Source: Myxococcus xanthus (GTDB lineage: Bacteria; Myxococcota; Myxococcia; Myxococcales; Myxococcaceae). Taken from it: a DNA stretch of 64,000 bases. Positions 27,850 through 37,751 of this stretch are shown here, piece by piece; within the stretch, counting starts at the first letter, position 1, and each line of letters starts with the position of its first letter. The stretch is from NCBI RefSeq assembly GCF_006402735.1, contig NZ_CP017174.1, positions 6,738,001-6,802,000 of the forward strand. Direction: 5' to 3'. Both the position numbers and the translations under genes were made by a program. Under the pieces are notes generated by a model, which did not search any database, had not been told where the DNA came from, and was given only the letters and a program-made list of their open reading frames with translations.

Positions 27850-29460
27850 ATGACGAAGAAGACAGCGCTGGCCCGACGTGAGGCCCTGCTCGCGTTGGCC
27901 GCGGTCCTTGCCAGCGGATGTGCCACGAGCGCCCCCTCCCCCACGCCAGCACCGCCTTCCGGCACGGTGCGCCTGACGCTCCTTCACCTGGCGGACGTCT
28001 ACCAGGTCCAGGCCGTCGAGGAAGGAAGGGGGGGCATGGCCCGCGCCGCCACGCTGCGCAAGCAGGTGCTTCGCGAGAGCCCCCACGTCCTGACGCTGAT
28101 GGGGGGCGACACGCTGTCTCCGTCCGTGGAGTCGTTGGTGGAGGTGGACGGCGAGGCGCTCAAGGGCCGGCACATGGTGGCCGCGTGGAATGCGTTCGGC
28201 CTGGACTACGCGGTGCTGGGCAACCACGAGTTCGACTTCGGCGACGACGTGCTGCGTGAGCGCATCCGCGAGTCCCGCTTCACGTGGCTCGGGGCCAACG
28301 TGCAGGACGCGAAGTCCGGGGGCCTCTTCGCGGGGGTCCAGGCCTCCGCGGTGCGGGAGTTGGGCGGCATCAAGCTGGGCCTCTTCGGCGTGGTGCTCCA
28401 GGAGACGAAGGGCACCACGAAGGCCGGCAAGGACACGCGCTTCGGGGACGTCTGCGAGGCGGCCCGGGGCGAGGTGGCGAAGCTGCGCGAGGCCGGCGCC
28501 CAGGTGGTGGTGGCCCTCACCCACCTGACGGCGGACCAGGACCGGGCGCTCACCCGCTGCGTCAAGGTGGACGCGGTGCTCGGGGGGCATGACCACGAGG
28601 CGCTGGAGGACCGCAGCACGGGCACGCCCATCTTCAAGGTGGCGGCGGACGCGGTGGACCTGGGCCGGCTCACGCTGGACGTGGACGCGGCGACGGCCAC
28701 GGTGCGCCAGGTGACGTGGCAGACGCTGCCGGTGACGCGGCAGGTGCCGGAGGACGCGGCCTTCAACGCGGCCATGCAGCCCTATGCCGCGCTGTTCAAC
28801 CGGCTGTCCGAGCACGTGGGCCGCACCCCGGTGGCCCTGGAAGCGCGGGCCGCGCTGGTGCGCACCCAGGAGACGAACCTGGGCTCGTTCGTCGCGGATG
28901 CGTTCCGCGCGGCGGCCAGGGCGGACGTGGCGCTGGTCAACGCCGGGGCGCTGCGCGCGGACGCGGTGCTGCCCGCGGGTGGTGTCACCCGGCGGGATTT
29001 GCACGCCATCCTGCCGTACGCGGATGAGCTGGTGGTGCTGGAGGTGAAGGGGGACACGCTGCGCGCGGCGCTGGAGAACGGCGTCAGCCTCAGCCGCGAG
29101 GACTCACGGCCGGGCCGCTTTCCGCAGGTGTCCGGGATGGAGTTCACCTTCGATTCGGACCGGCCCGCCGGACAGCGGGTGCTGGGCGTGAAGGTGGGCG
29201 GCAGGCCGCTGGACAAGGCAGCCACGTACCGGCTGGCGACGCTGAGCTTCCTCGCCAGCGGCAAGGACGGCTACGACATGCTGCGGAACCAGCCGTCCAC
29301 GCCGGCCAGGGTGACGGGTAACTCGCCCCTGGACGTGCTGGCGGAGGCGTTCCGCACCGGCACGCCGTTGCCGCATGCCCAGGCGGATGGCCGTATCTCC
29401 CGGCTCGGCACGGGCGCCCTGGCTCCCGACGCGCGTCAGCCGCCCGCGCCGCTGAAGTAG
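27850..29460 (+). CDS. 5'-nucleotidase / UshA-family lipoprotein
   Basis: 536 residues from ATG 27850; the lipobox VLASGC ends the signal peptide at about residue 24. The N-terminal metallophosphatase domain has LLHLADVYQV (in place of the usual DxHG), LMGGDTLSPS, VLGNHEFDFG, VVALTHLTADQD and VLGGHDHE. The C-terminal 5'-nucleotidase domain has ETNLGSFVADAFR, VNAGALRADAVLPAGGVTRRDLHAILPYADELVVLEVKG and FLASGKDGYDML. Enzymes of this family hydrolyse external nucleotides to nucleosides. The first metal site deviates (ADVY), so activity should be tested. Divergent from the GH13 gene, convergent with DUF218. Confidence 0.88.
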   Translation: MTKKTALARREALLALAAVLASGCATSAPSPTPAPPSGTVRLTLLHLADVYQVQAVEEGRGGMARAATLRKQVLRESPHVLTLMGGDTLSPSVESLVEVDGEALKGRHMVAAWNAFGLDYAVLGNHEFDFGDDVLRERIRESRFTWLGANVQDAKSGGLFAGVQASAVRELGGIKLGLFGVVLQETKGTTKAGKDTRFGDVCEAARGEVAKLREAGAQVVVALTHLTADQDRALTRCVKVDAVLGGHDHEALEDRSTGTPIFKVAADAVDLGRLTLDVDAATATVRQVTWQTLPVTRQVPEDAAFNAAMQPYAALFNRLSEHVGRTPVALEARAALVRTQETNLGSFVADAFRAAARADVALVNAGALRADAVLPAGGVTRRDLHAILPYADELVVLEVKGDTLRAALENGVSLSREDSRPGRFPQVSGMEFTFDSDRPAGQRVLGVKVGGRPLDKAATYRLATLSFLASGKDGYDMLRNQPSTPARVTGNSPLDVLAEAFRTGTPLPHAQADGRISRLGTGALAPDARQPPAPLK

Positions 29461-29475
29461 GACGGAGCGCGGCGC

Positions 29476-30252
29476 TCAAGGCGCCGTCCAGCCTCGCACG
29501 CGATACACCGCACGCCCCGCCAGCTCGCGCAGGGCGTCGGTGCTCAGGTTGAGGGCCCCAGACCTCGGCAGCCAGCTCATGCGCCGCAGCGGCGTGTTCG
29601 ACGCCCGCGAATCCACCGGCAACAGGTCCGGACGCAGCCCCACCGCCGCGAAGCAACCCGCGGCGCGCGGCATGTGCGCGGCGCTCGTCACCAGCAGCAG
29701 GGACTTCCACCCTCGCTCCTGGATGATGCGCGCGGACTCCACCGCGTTCTCCCGTGTATTGCGGCTGCGCCCCTCCGTGACGATGCGCTCCTCCGGAATC
29801 CCCCACTGCTGGAGCTGCCGGAGCAGCACGTCCGCCTCCACCACCGCCTCGGGCCTCGGGTCCAGCGAACCGCCGGAGAGGAGCACCTGCCGAGCCCGGC
29901 CTTCGCGCAGCAGCTCGAAGCCCCGCAGCACCCGCTCCGCCGCCGCGTTGTACTCCGGCACGCCGGTGCGCTCCGTGGCGGCCGGATCCAACCCGCCCCC
30001 CAGGACGATGACGGCGTCATACGTGGCCCCCGGCTGGAAGGACCGCACCGCCCCCGCCTCCGTCGCCCGCATCAGCCCCATGGCCACCGGCTCGATGGAG
30101 AAGGCGTACAGCACCACTCCGCCCAGCACACTCAGCACCCGCGACAGCCGCTCACGTCGCCGCCGCAGCCCCCAGGCCACCAGCCACAGCAGCAGCGCCC
30201 AGGAGAGCGGCGCCAGCAGCAGGTCCAGCACCTTCGACAGGAACAGGAACAC
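29476..30252 (-). CDS. DUF218 / YdcF-family membrane protein
   Basis: 258 residues. Two N-terminal membrane helices (about 5-27 and 36-58), then a DUF218 domain: YDAVIVLGGGL, YNAAAERVLRGFELLREGRARQVLLSGG, ADVLLRQLQQWGIPEERIVTEGRSRNTRENAVESARII and LLVTSAAHMPRAAGCFAAVGL. Relatives SanA, ElyC and YdcF affect envelope integrity and lipid-carrier metabolism; the reaction here is not defined. Start is GTG, 15 bases after the nadK stop, so it is cotranscribed with nadK. Confidence 0.88.
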   Translation of the reverse strand: MFLFLSKVLDLLLAPLSWALLLWLVAWGLRRRRERLSRVLSVLGGVVLYAFSIEPVAMGLMRATEAGAVRSFQPGATYDAVIVLGGGLDPAATERTGVPEYNAAAERVLRGFELLREGRARQVLLSGGSLDPRPEAVVEADVLLRQLQQWGIPEERIVTEGRSRNTRENAVESARIIQERGWKSLLLVTSAAHMPRAAGCFAAVGLRPDLLPVDSRASNTPLRRMSWLPRSGALNLSTDALRELAGRAVYRVRGWTAP

Positions 30253-30267
30253 GGCGCACGGCGCCCT

Positions 30268-31113
30268 TCAGCGCTCGCCCCAGTGGAGCTTCTGCCGGAG
30301 GATGGAGAAGTAGGCCACCTTCGGGTTGCGCACCAGGTTCACCCGGTTGGGCGAGCGCACCACCTCGATGCAGTCCCCACCCTGGAGCCCGTGGCCCGTC
30401 TGCCCGTCGATGGTCAGGTACGTGTCCGCCGTCTCACTGCGCAGCGTCACCCGGATGGTCCGGTCCGCCGGCACGACGATGGAGCGCTGGGTCAGCGCAT
30501 GGGAACAGATGGGCGACAGCACCGTGCAGTCCACCGACGGGTGGACGATGGGCCCCCCCGCCGACAGCGAGTACGCCGTGGAGCCGGTGGGCGTGGCCAG
30601 GATGACGCCGTCCGACTTGTAGGTGGTGATGGACACCCCGTCGATGGACGTCTCGTGGTCGGCGATGCGCGCCAGCGCGCCCTTGTTGATGACCACGTCG
30701 TTGAGGACCTCGTCCTCGATGAGCACCTTGCCCCCGCGCAGCAGGCGGCAGGTGAGCTTCATCCGGGAGTCCACCTGGAAGCGCCCCGCGAGCACCTGCT
30801 CCAGCATGGGGTACAGCTCTTCCACCGGGACTTCCGTCATGAAGCCCAGGCTGCCCAGGTTGACGCCCAGAATCGGAACCCCGCGGCCGCCGAGCAGGCG
30901 CGCCGCGTAGATGAGCGTGCCGTCACCGCCCAGCACCACCATCAGGTCCGCCCGGGTCACCAGCTCCCGGTCATCCACCCGCGGCCAGCCCAGCTCATGG
31001 GCCAGCGTGCGGTCCGCCAGCACCGACAGGTGGGGGTACCGCTCACGGATTTGAGCCGCGAGCGCTACCGCCTCGGGCTTGTCCCTCTTCGCGACGATTG
31101 CAAGGGTCTGCAC
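30268..31113 (-). CDS. nadK: NAD kinase
   Basis: 281 residues from GTG 31113 (VQTLAIVAKRDKPEAV), chosen because the family begins here and GGGG lies five bases upstream; the frame runs on to 31185. Phosphorylates NAD to NADP in the cytoplasm. Motifs: LMVVLGGDGTLIYAARLLG, GVNLGSLGFMTEV, NDVVINKGALARI, YKSDGVILATPTGSTAYSLSAGGPIVHPS and ICSHALTQRSIVVP. Upstream of the DUF218 gene on the same strand. Confidence 0.96.
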   Translation of the reverse strand: MQTLAIVAKRDKPEAVALAAQIRERYPHLSVLADRTLAHELGWPRVDDRELVTRADLMVVLGGDGTLIYAARLLGGRGVPILGVNLGSLGFMTEVPVEELYPMLEQVLAGRFQVDSRMKLTCRLLRGGKVLIEDEVLNDVVINKGALARIADHETSIDGVSITTYKSDGVILATPTGSTAYSLSAGGPIVHPSVDCTVLSPICSHALTQRSIVVPADRTIRVTLRSETADTYLTIDGQTGHGLQGGDCIEVVRSPNRVNLVRNPKVAYFSILRQKLHWGER

Positions 31114-31188
31114 GCAACCCCATCTTCTAGTCCAGGAGGGCCCCGGGCGCGCATGGGAAATGCCCGGGTGCCCGCCGGCTGACACACG

Positions 31189-32642
<1,454 letters not shown>

Positions 32643-32646
<4 letters not shown>

Positions 32647-34226
32647 GGCAACCTCTCGAGCTGCAGGGGGATGGGCAGAAAAACGGTGAAGCAGGAGCCT
32701 TCGCCGACCTGGGTGTCCACGTGGAAGCTGCCCCCGTGGTCCTGGACGATGCGGTAGGCAATGGAGAGCCCCAGGCCGGTGCCTTCACCCGGGGCCTTGG
32801 TGGTGAACGACGGCTCGAAGATGCGAGGCAGGTGCTTCTCCTCGATACCCGTGCCGGTGTCCGTCACCGCGAAGAAGCAGCGGTCGCCTTCGCGACCCGT
32901 CACCAGCTTCAGCTTGCCCTCACGCGTGGGCAGCGACTGGAGACCGTTCTGCAGCAGGTTGAGCACCACCTGCGCGAGCTGGCCGGGGTCGCCGTACACC
33001 TTGGGCAGGCCGTCCGCGAGCCCCAGCGACAGCTCCACCGTGGGCATGGACTTGAGCTGCGCGCGGAACAGCACCGCCGCGTCCTCCACGCACTTGGACA
33101 AGTCGAAGGGCCGCCGGTCCTCCACGCGGCTGTGGCGGCTGAACTTGAGCAGGCTCTCCACGATGCGCTTGCAGCGCAGCGCGCTCTCCTCGATGAGGCC
33201 CAGCGACTCCAAATCCGCGTCGCTGCGGCCCGCGTCGCGCGACATCAACTGCGCGAAGGCGAGGATGCCGCCCAGCGGGTTGTTGATTTCGTGCGCCACC
33301 CCGCCGGCGAGCTGCCCCACCGCGGCCATCTTCTCTGTCTCGATGAGCCGCCGCGTCATCGACTGCTCCTCGGTGACGTCCCGGTAGGTGCAGACGACGC
33401 GCTCGTCCCCCGCCATGGGGTAGGCGGCCACCACGAAGGTGCGCCCGCCCTGGCGGACCTCACCCCGCGCGCCCTTGCCGCTCTCCACCGCCGCCGGCAG
33501 CGGACAGCCCGTGCACGGCTCGTTGCGGCCGAAGAGGTAGCGGTAGCACGTGGTGTCGGAGGGAATCTCCTCGATGGAGCGCCCCGCCACGTCCGCGTAC
33601 GCGAGGTTCGCCCGCCGCACCGCGAAGTCCCGCGCGCGCACCACGCACAGCGGCGTCTCCATGCAGTCGAAGGACAGCTCCCACTCGCGCTTGGCCTGGC
33701 TCAGCATGCGCGTGCGCTGGGCAACGCGCTCCTCCAGGTCCGCGTTGAGCAGCTTCAGCTCCGCGTTCTGCGCCTGCGTCACCGTGTAGAGCCGCTCGTT
33801 CTCCGCCTGGAGCGCGTACTGCTCGAAGGCGCTCTTCACCGTCAGCACCAGGTGACTGTCGTTCCAGGGCTTGGAGATGAAGCGGAAGATTTCCGACCGG
33901 TTGATGGCCTCTTCGATGGCCTGCTGGTCCGCCTGCCCCGTCAGCATGATGCGCTGGGCCCGCGGCTCCTGCTGCTTCACCCGGGTAAGGAAATCGACGC
34001 CATTCATCCCCGGCATGCGGAAATCGGAGATGACCACCTCGGGGTGGAATGCCTCCACCGCCCGCAGGCCCTGCTCGGCGTCCGTCGCCGTCTCGATGTC
34101 CCAATCGCCGCGGCGCAGCACCCGGCGGATGGACTTGAGGATGTTCTCCTCGTCATCCACCAGGAGCAGCCGCCCGCGTGGCGATTCGGCCTGCTGACCG
34201 TGGACATATGCGGCTTGAGAACCCAT
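32643..34226 (-). CDS. Histidine kinase with N-terminal receiver and cysteine-bearing PAS domain
   Basis: 527 residues, no membrane segments, so cytoplasmic. Receiver 18-135 (phospho-Asp68 in VVISDFRMPGMNG), a coiled coil about 140-180, a PAS-like domain about 183-285, HisKA 298-365 with His312 (VAHEINNPLGG), and HATPase 390-520 with LNLLQNGLQ, DTGTGI and GEGTGLGL. Three cysteines in the PAS (227, 238, 241 in CYRYLFGRNEPCTGC) could bind a metal or cofactor. Coupled to the downstream NtrC regulator by overlap. Combined receiver-kinase and NtrC pairs are known in M. xanthus (HsfB/HsfA), but identity with that pair cannot be judged here. Confidence 0.93.
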
Positions 34227-34250
34227 GAATTGTTTCCGCCCCTAGACAAG

Positions 34251-34266
34251 TGCAATGGCCCTGCCA
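34251..34266 (-). promoter_or_regulatory. Sigma-54 promoter of the kinase/NtrC operon
   Basis: Minus-strand TGGCAGGGCCATTGCA matches the -24/-12 consensus TGGCACG-N4-TTGCW with one deviation and exact spacing. It predicts a start near 34240 and a 14-base leader containing GGGGCGGAA before the kinase ATG at 34226. Confidence 0.72.
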
Positions 34267-34333
34267 GCAGAAACTCCCTGCCCAACAGTCTGGAATCACG
34301 GGCCTTGACATTTCCGTGGCGTGAAAAAACGCC

Positions 34334-34378
34334 GGGTCTAATTAGACCCATCCCCACCAAATGGGTCAATACAGACCC
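34334..34378 (-). promoter_or_regulatory. Paired palindromes, candidate enhancer for the NtrC-type regulator
   Basis: Perfect 16-base palindrome GGGTCTAATTAGACCC (34334-34349) and a second repeat GGGTC-N6-GACCC (34363-34378). Their centres lie about 100 and 130 bases upstream of the predicted sigma-54 start, the usual place for activator sites. The first is also followed on the minus strand by GGCG and six T, so a terminator role for the upstream gene cannot be excluded. Confidence 0.55.
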
Positions 34379-34395
34379 CGGGTCTTTGACCCGGG
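34377..34395 (-). terminator. Hairpin directly after the diguanylate cyclase gene
   Basis: CCCGGGTC and GACCCGGG form a perfect 8-bp stem with a 3-base loop immediately after the stop codon. It repeats the GGGTC/GACCC core of the neighbouring palindromes and shares two bases with them. Confidence 0.5.
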
Positions 34396-35331
34396 CTAGG
34401 TTCCGAGCGGACCGACCGGGAGCTGGGGATGTAGGCAGATGCGATCCCTGCCGTCCCGTTTGGCCTGGTAGAGGGCCTCGTCGGCCGTCAGGAGCAGCTG
34501 CTCCGGGGTGAGGACGGTGCGGTGGGGGAAGCTGGAAACCCCCAATGAGGCGGTGACTTGCAGGCTGTCCTCCACCTCCAGCCGCAGGGCGCGCAGCTCG
34601 CGGCGGACGCGCTCGGCGACGGTGAGCGCCCCGGTGAGGTGGGTGCGGGGCAGCAGCACCGCGAACTCCTCCCCGCCGTAGCGGGCCACCAGGTCCGTCT
34701 CGCGCACGCCCCGGGTGAGCGCGGCGGCCACCTCGCGCAGCACGCCGTCGCCCGCGGAGTGGCCGTACTTGTCGTTGATTTCCTTGAAGTAATCCAAGTC
34801 CAGCAGGATGAGCGACAGGGCGTCGTCGTAACGCTGGGCGCGGCGGAACTCCTCCCTCAGCCGCTCCTGGAAATGCCGGTGGTTGTGGACGCCCGTGAGG
34901 CCGTCCGTCGACGACAGCCGCTGAAGCTCGCTCACCTGGGTGGCGAGCGCCTCCATCCGAGCCTTCGCGGCCAGGGCGCGATGCACCCGGGCTACCAGTT
35001 CATCCGGCGCCCATGGGTCCAAGATGACCTCAGCGCCGCGGCGCAAGGCCTCCAGCCAGAGGGCCCTGGGTTCGAGTGGGGCCAGGAGCACCACGGGGGG
35101 ACCCACCGGGCCTTCCGCGGGTATCAGGCGCTCGAGCAACCCCACGCTGGCCTGGGCGTCCTCGCCCGGACAGAGCACCACCAGCGATACCTCCCGCGCC
35201 AACCTCGGCACCTCCGGGCCGTGGGCGGTGATTCGGAGGGCGAAATCCTCCGGGCCCAGCGCACGGGCCAACCGAGGCAACGTCGACTGCGAGTCGTCCA
35301 CTACCAGCAGGGTGAAGGGCCTGGAGTTCAC
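34396..35331 (-). CDS. Diguanylate cyclase with pseudo-receiver domain
   Basis: 311 residues from GTG 35331 (VNSRPFTLLVVDDSQ), which has GGGG about five bases upstream; a GTG at 35358 is possible. Residues 5-120 look like a receiver, but the phospho-Asp position reads VVLCPGEDA and the lysine region reads LDPWAPDEL, so it should not be phosphorylated normally. The GGDEF domain (about 135-305) is complete: LSSTDGLTGVHNHRHF, LILLDLDYFKEINDKYGHSAGD and RYGGEEFAVLLP, with an I-site RETD five residues before GGEEF for product inhibition. It should make c-di-GMP from GTP in the cytoplasm. Confidence 0.93.
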   Translation of the reverse strand: MNSRPFTLLVVDDSQSTLPRLARALGPEDFALRITAHGPEVPRLAREVSLVVLCPGEDAQASVGLLERLIPAEGPVGPPVVLLAPLEPRALWLEALRRGAEVILDPWAPDELVARVHRALAAKARMEALATQVSELQRLSSTDGLTGVHNHRHFQERLREEFRRAQRYDDALSLILLDLDYFKEINDKYGHSAGDGVLREVAAALTRGVRETDLVARYGGEEFAVLLPRTHLTGALTVAERVRRELRALRLEVEDSLQVTASLGVSSFPHRTVLTPEQLLLTADEALYQAKRDGRDRICLHPQLPVGPLGT

Positions 35332-35462
35332 AGTGTCCCCGCAAAATGGTGATTTCACGGTAGCATAGGCGTGCGACGGCGTGCGACCCCTACCATTGGA
35401 TAAAAACCGGATTCTCTGCTAGCGAGCCGCCAACTTCGCAGGTCCGCCCGCCGAGGTCGCTC

Positions 35463-36254
35463 GTGGCCCAATACCCAAGCATCAGCCTGTTCTTCCCCGC
35501 ATGGAACGAAGAGGACTACGTCGAGCGTGCCGTCAGTCGGGCGCTGGAGGTCCTCCCGGCACTGACGGACGACTTCGAAATCATCGTCGTCAACGACGCG
35601 TCCACGGACCGCACCCGTGAGGTCTGTGAGGCGCTGGCCCTGAAGGTTCCCCAGCTGCGGGTCATCCATCACCCCGTGAATCTGAAGCTGGGTGGCGCCA
35701 TGCGCACCGGGCTGGCGGCCTCGACGAAGGACATCGTCGTGTACTCCGATGTGGACCTGCCCTGGGACATGCGCGAGCTGGAGCGGGCGCTGCACCTGAT
35801 GTCGTACCTGGAGGCGGACATGATTTGCGCCTTCCGGTTCGACCGCACGAGCGAGGGCCCCAAGCGCATCGTCTACTCGTTCGTCTACAACATGCTCATC
35901 CGGTCGCTGTTCGACATCCAGATAAAGGACGTCAACTTCAGCTTCAAGGTGATGCACCGCCGCGTGCTGGAGGCCATGGAGCTGCACAGCCAGGGCTCGT
36001 TCATCGACGCGGAGCTCGTGGTGAAGGCCATCCGCCAGGGCTTCCGTGTGTTCCAGATGGGCGTGGACTACTTCCCGCGGACACGCGGCGTGTCCACGCT
36101 GGCCTCGCCCTCCGTCATCACGAAGATGGTGCGGGAGCTGGTGAAGCTCTATCCCAAGATGCGCGCGCCGCAGCCTCCGGTGCACCCGGTGCGCCTGCCG
36201 CCTTCCGTGCAGCAGCTCCACGCCGTGCCGCCGGGCCGCACGGCGCGAGGCTGA
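35463..36254 (+). CDS. Family 2 glycosyltransferase (polyprenyl-phosphate sugar synthase type)
   Basis: 263 residues, GTG start. GT-A fold of GT2: ISLFFPAWNEEDYVERAV at the N-terminus, IIVVNDASTDRT, NLKLGGAMRTGLAAST and the metal-binding VVYSDVDLPWDM, then SFKVMHRRVLEAM and FIDAELVVKAIRQGFRVFQMGVDYFPRTRG. No membrane helices at the end. The pattern fits dolichol/undecaprenyl-phosphate mannose or glucose synthases, which charge a lipid carrier with sugar at the inner face of the membrane. Next to a ChbG-type deacetylase and opposite a PIG-V-like transferase that could use such a donor. Confidence 0.88.
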   Translation: MAQYPSISLFFPAWNEEDYVERAVSRALEVLPALTDDFEIIVVNDASTDRTREVCEALALKVPQLRVIHHPVNLKLGGAMRTGLAASTKDIVVYSDVDLPWDMRELERALHLMSYLEADMICAFRFDRTSEGPKRIVYSFVYNMLIRSLFDIQIKDVNFSFKVMHRRVLEAMELHSQGSFIDAELVVKAIRQGFRVFQMGVDYFPRTRGVSTLASPSVITKMVRELVKLYPKMRAPQPPVHPVRLPPSVQQLHAVPPGRTARG

Positions 36255-36261
36255 GCCCCGC

Positions 36262-37110
36262 ATGACGCGCCCCCTCACGCGCCTGGTGGTGAACGCGGAC
36301 GACCTGGGGCTCCATGCCTCGCTGGACGCGGGCATCCTCCGCGCGCACCGCGATGGCATCGTCACCAGCGCCACGCTGCTGGCCACGGGCCCCACCGCGC
36401 CCGAGGCCGCCGCCCGCGCGAAGGAGGCACGGCTCGCGGTGGGCCTCCACCTGGCGCTCTCCACGCGGCTGCCTCCCGCGGCGCCCGCGCACGAGGTGCC
36501 CACGGTGGCACCGGAGGGCCGGCTGCGAGGCAGCTGGGCCGACTTCGCCCGCGCCTGGCTCACCGGACAGGTGCGCCGGGACGAGCTGGCGCGCGAGCTC
36601 TCCGCGCAGCTTCAGCGAGCCCGCGCCCTGGGCGTGACGGTGGACCACCTGGACGGGCACCAGCACCTGCACCTGCTGCCCGGTGTACGTCCCCTGGTGG
36701 AGTCCCTGGCCGCGCGCGAAGGGCTGCCCCTGCGCTGGCCGGACACCCTCCCCCGCCCTCGCTGGCTGAAGGCGCCGGGCCCCGCGCTGAAGGCCACGGT
36801 GCTGGCCGTGCTCGCGCGCGCCGCGCCTGCGGCCCCCAAGGGCGTGCGCCGGGTGAGCGCGGGCGGCGTCTTCGAAGCGGGGATGCTGGACGAGACCGCC
36901 CTGCTCGCGGTGGTGGACGCGCTGCCCACGGGCGACTTCGAGCTGGGCTGTCACCCGGGTGAAGGCACGCCGCACGTCCCCGAGGACCCGGCGTGGCGCT
37001 ACGGCTGGCAGGCGGAGCTGGCCGCCCTCACCAGCCCGCGCGTGAAGGCGCGGCTGCACGAGCGCGGCATCGAGCTTCACAGCTACGGAACGCTGTTCTC
37101 CGCCACGTAG
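36262..37110 (+). CDS. ChbG/HpnK (YdjC)-family carbohydrate deacetylase
   Basis: 282 residues, seven bases after the glycosyltransferase gene. Family hallmarks: RLVVNADDLGLHASLDAGI at residues 7-25 (metal-binding Asp), TLLATGPTAPEA, VGLHLALS (His), VTVDHLDGHQHLHLLPGV (HxH metal site) and FELGCHPGE. These enzymes remove acetyl groups from N-acetyl sugars such as chitobiose or hopanoid-bound sugars; the substrate here is unknown. The last 28 bases overlap the convergent methyltransferase gene. Confidence 0.9.
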   Translation: MTRPLTRLVVNADDLGLHASLDAGILRAHRDGIVTSATLLATGPTAPEAAARAKEARLAVGLHLALSTRLPPAAPAHEVPTVAPEGRLRGSWADFARAWLTGQVRRDELARELSAQLQRARALGVTVDHLDGHQHLHLLPGVRPLVESLAAREGLPLRWPDTLPRPRWLKAPGPALKATVLAVLARAAPAAPKGVRRVSAGGVFEAGMLDETALLAVVDALPTGDFELGCHPGEGTPHVPEDPAWRYGWQAELAALTSPRVKARLHERGIELHSYGTLFSAT

Positions 37111-37751
37111 AGGACGTGCGGCGTGGTGTAGCCCTGGCCCAGGTCCACCACCTCCTGCACCGCGAAACCCGCGTCCTTCAGGTAGCGCGTCATCTCGGCT
37201 CGCGGCTTCAGCGCCATGCCGCCGCTGGCCTTCGTGCGGCCCAGCAGCGACACCATCACCCATTCCTGCGCCAGCGCCTTGCGGTGCTTCCAGGAGCCGT
37301 CTCCTTCCACCTCCTTGAGCAGCAGCCGCCCGCCGGGCTGAAGCAGGCCACGCACCGTGGAGAGGAAGCCGGGCCACTTCGCCTCCGGCAGCAGGTACAG
37401 CACGTCGCACACCACCGCCGCGTCGAAGCGCCCGGAAGCGCCTCGGGCCAGTGTCTCCTCAACGGTGCCTTCCTCGATGCGCACGTTGGGCTGGCCCGCG
37501 AGCGCCCGCCGTGCCCAGGCCACCTTTCGCGAGTCCGGGTCCACGCCGTGCACGGCGCGGCTCGGGTCCGCCAGGGCCAGCAGCGCGGACAGCAGCCCAT
37601 GCCCGCAGCCGATGTCCGCCACGGCGCCCGCGGGCGTGCGCGCGGCCATGGCCAGCAGCGGCGCGGAGAAGGCCCGCGCGTGGACGTGGAAGCGCTCGGC
37701 GACGGGCAGCCCGTCGTAGCGAAGGAGGGCCTGTTCGAGGAGGTCGCTCAT
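37083..37751 (-). CDS. Class I SAM-dependent methyltransferase
   Basis: 222 residues from ATG 37751, overlapping the stop of the upstream transferase gene (ATGA). Rossmann fold with the SAM loop GAVADIGCGHGLLSALLALADPSRAVHGVDPDSRKVAWARRAL, the acidic post-motif AAVVCDVLYLLPE and GLLQPGGRLLLKEVEGDGSWKH. The C-terminal half resembles UbiE/CbiT-like small-molecule enzymes but gives no substrate. Co-transcribed with the PIG-V-like gene, so it may modify the same glycan or lipid. Confidence 0.85.
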   Translation of the reverse strand: MSDLLEQALLRYDGLPVAERFHVHARAFSAPLLAMAARTPAGAVADIGCGHGLLSALLALADPSRAVHGVDPDSRKVAWARRALAGQPNVRIEEGTVEETLARGASGRFDAAVVCDVLYLLPEAKWPGFLSTVRGLLQPGGRLLLKEVEGDGSWKHRKALAQEWVMVSLLGRTKASGGMALKPRAEMTRYLKDAGFAVQEVVDLGQGYTTPHVLYVAENSVP

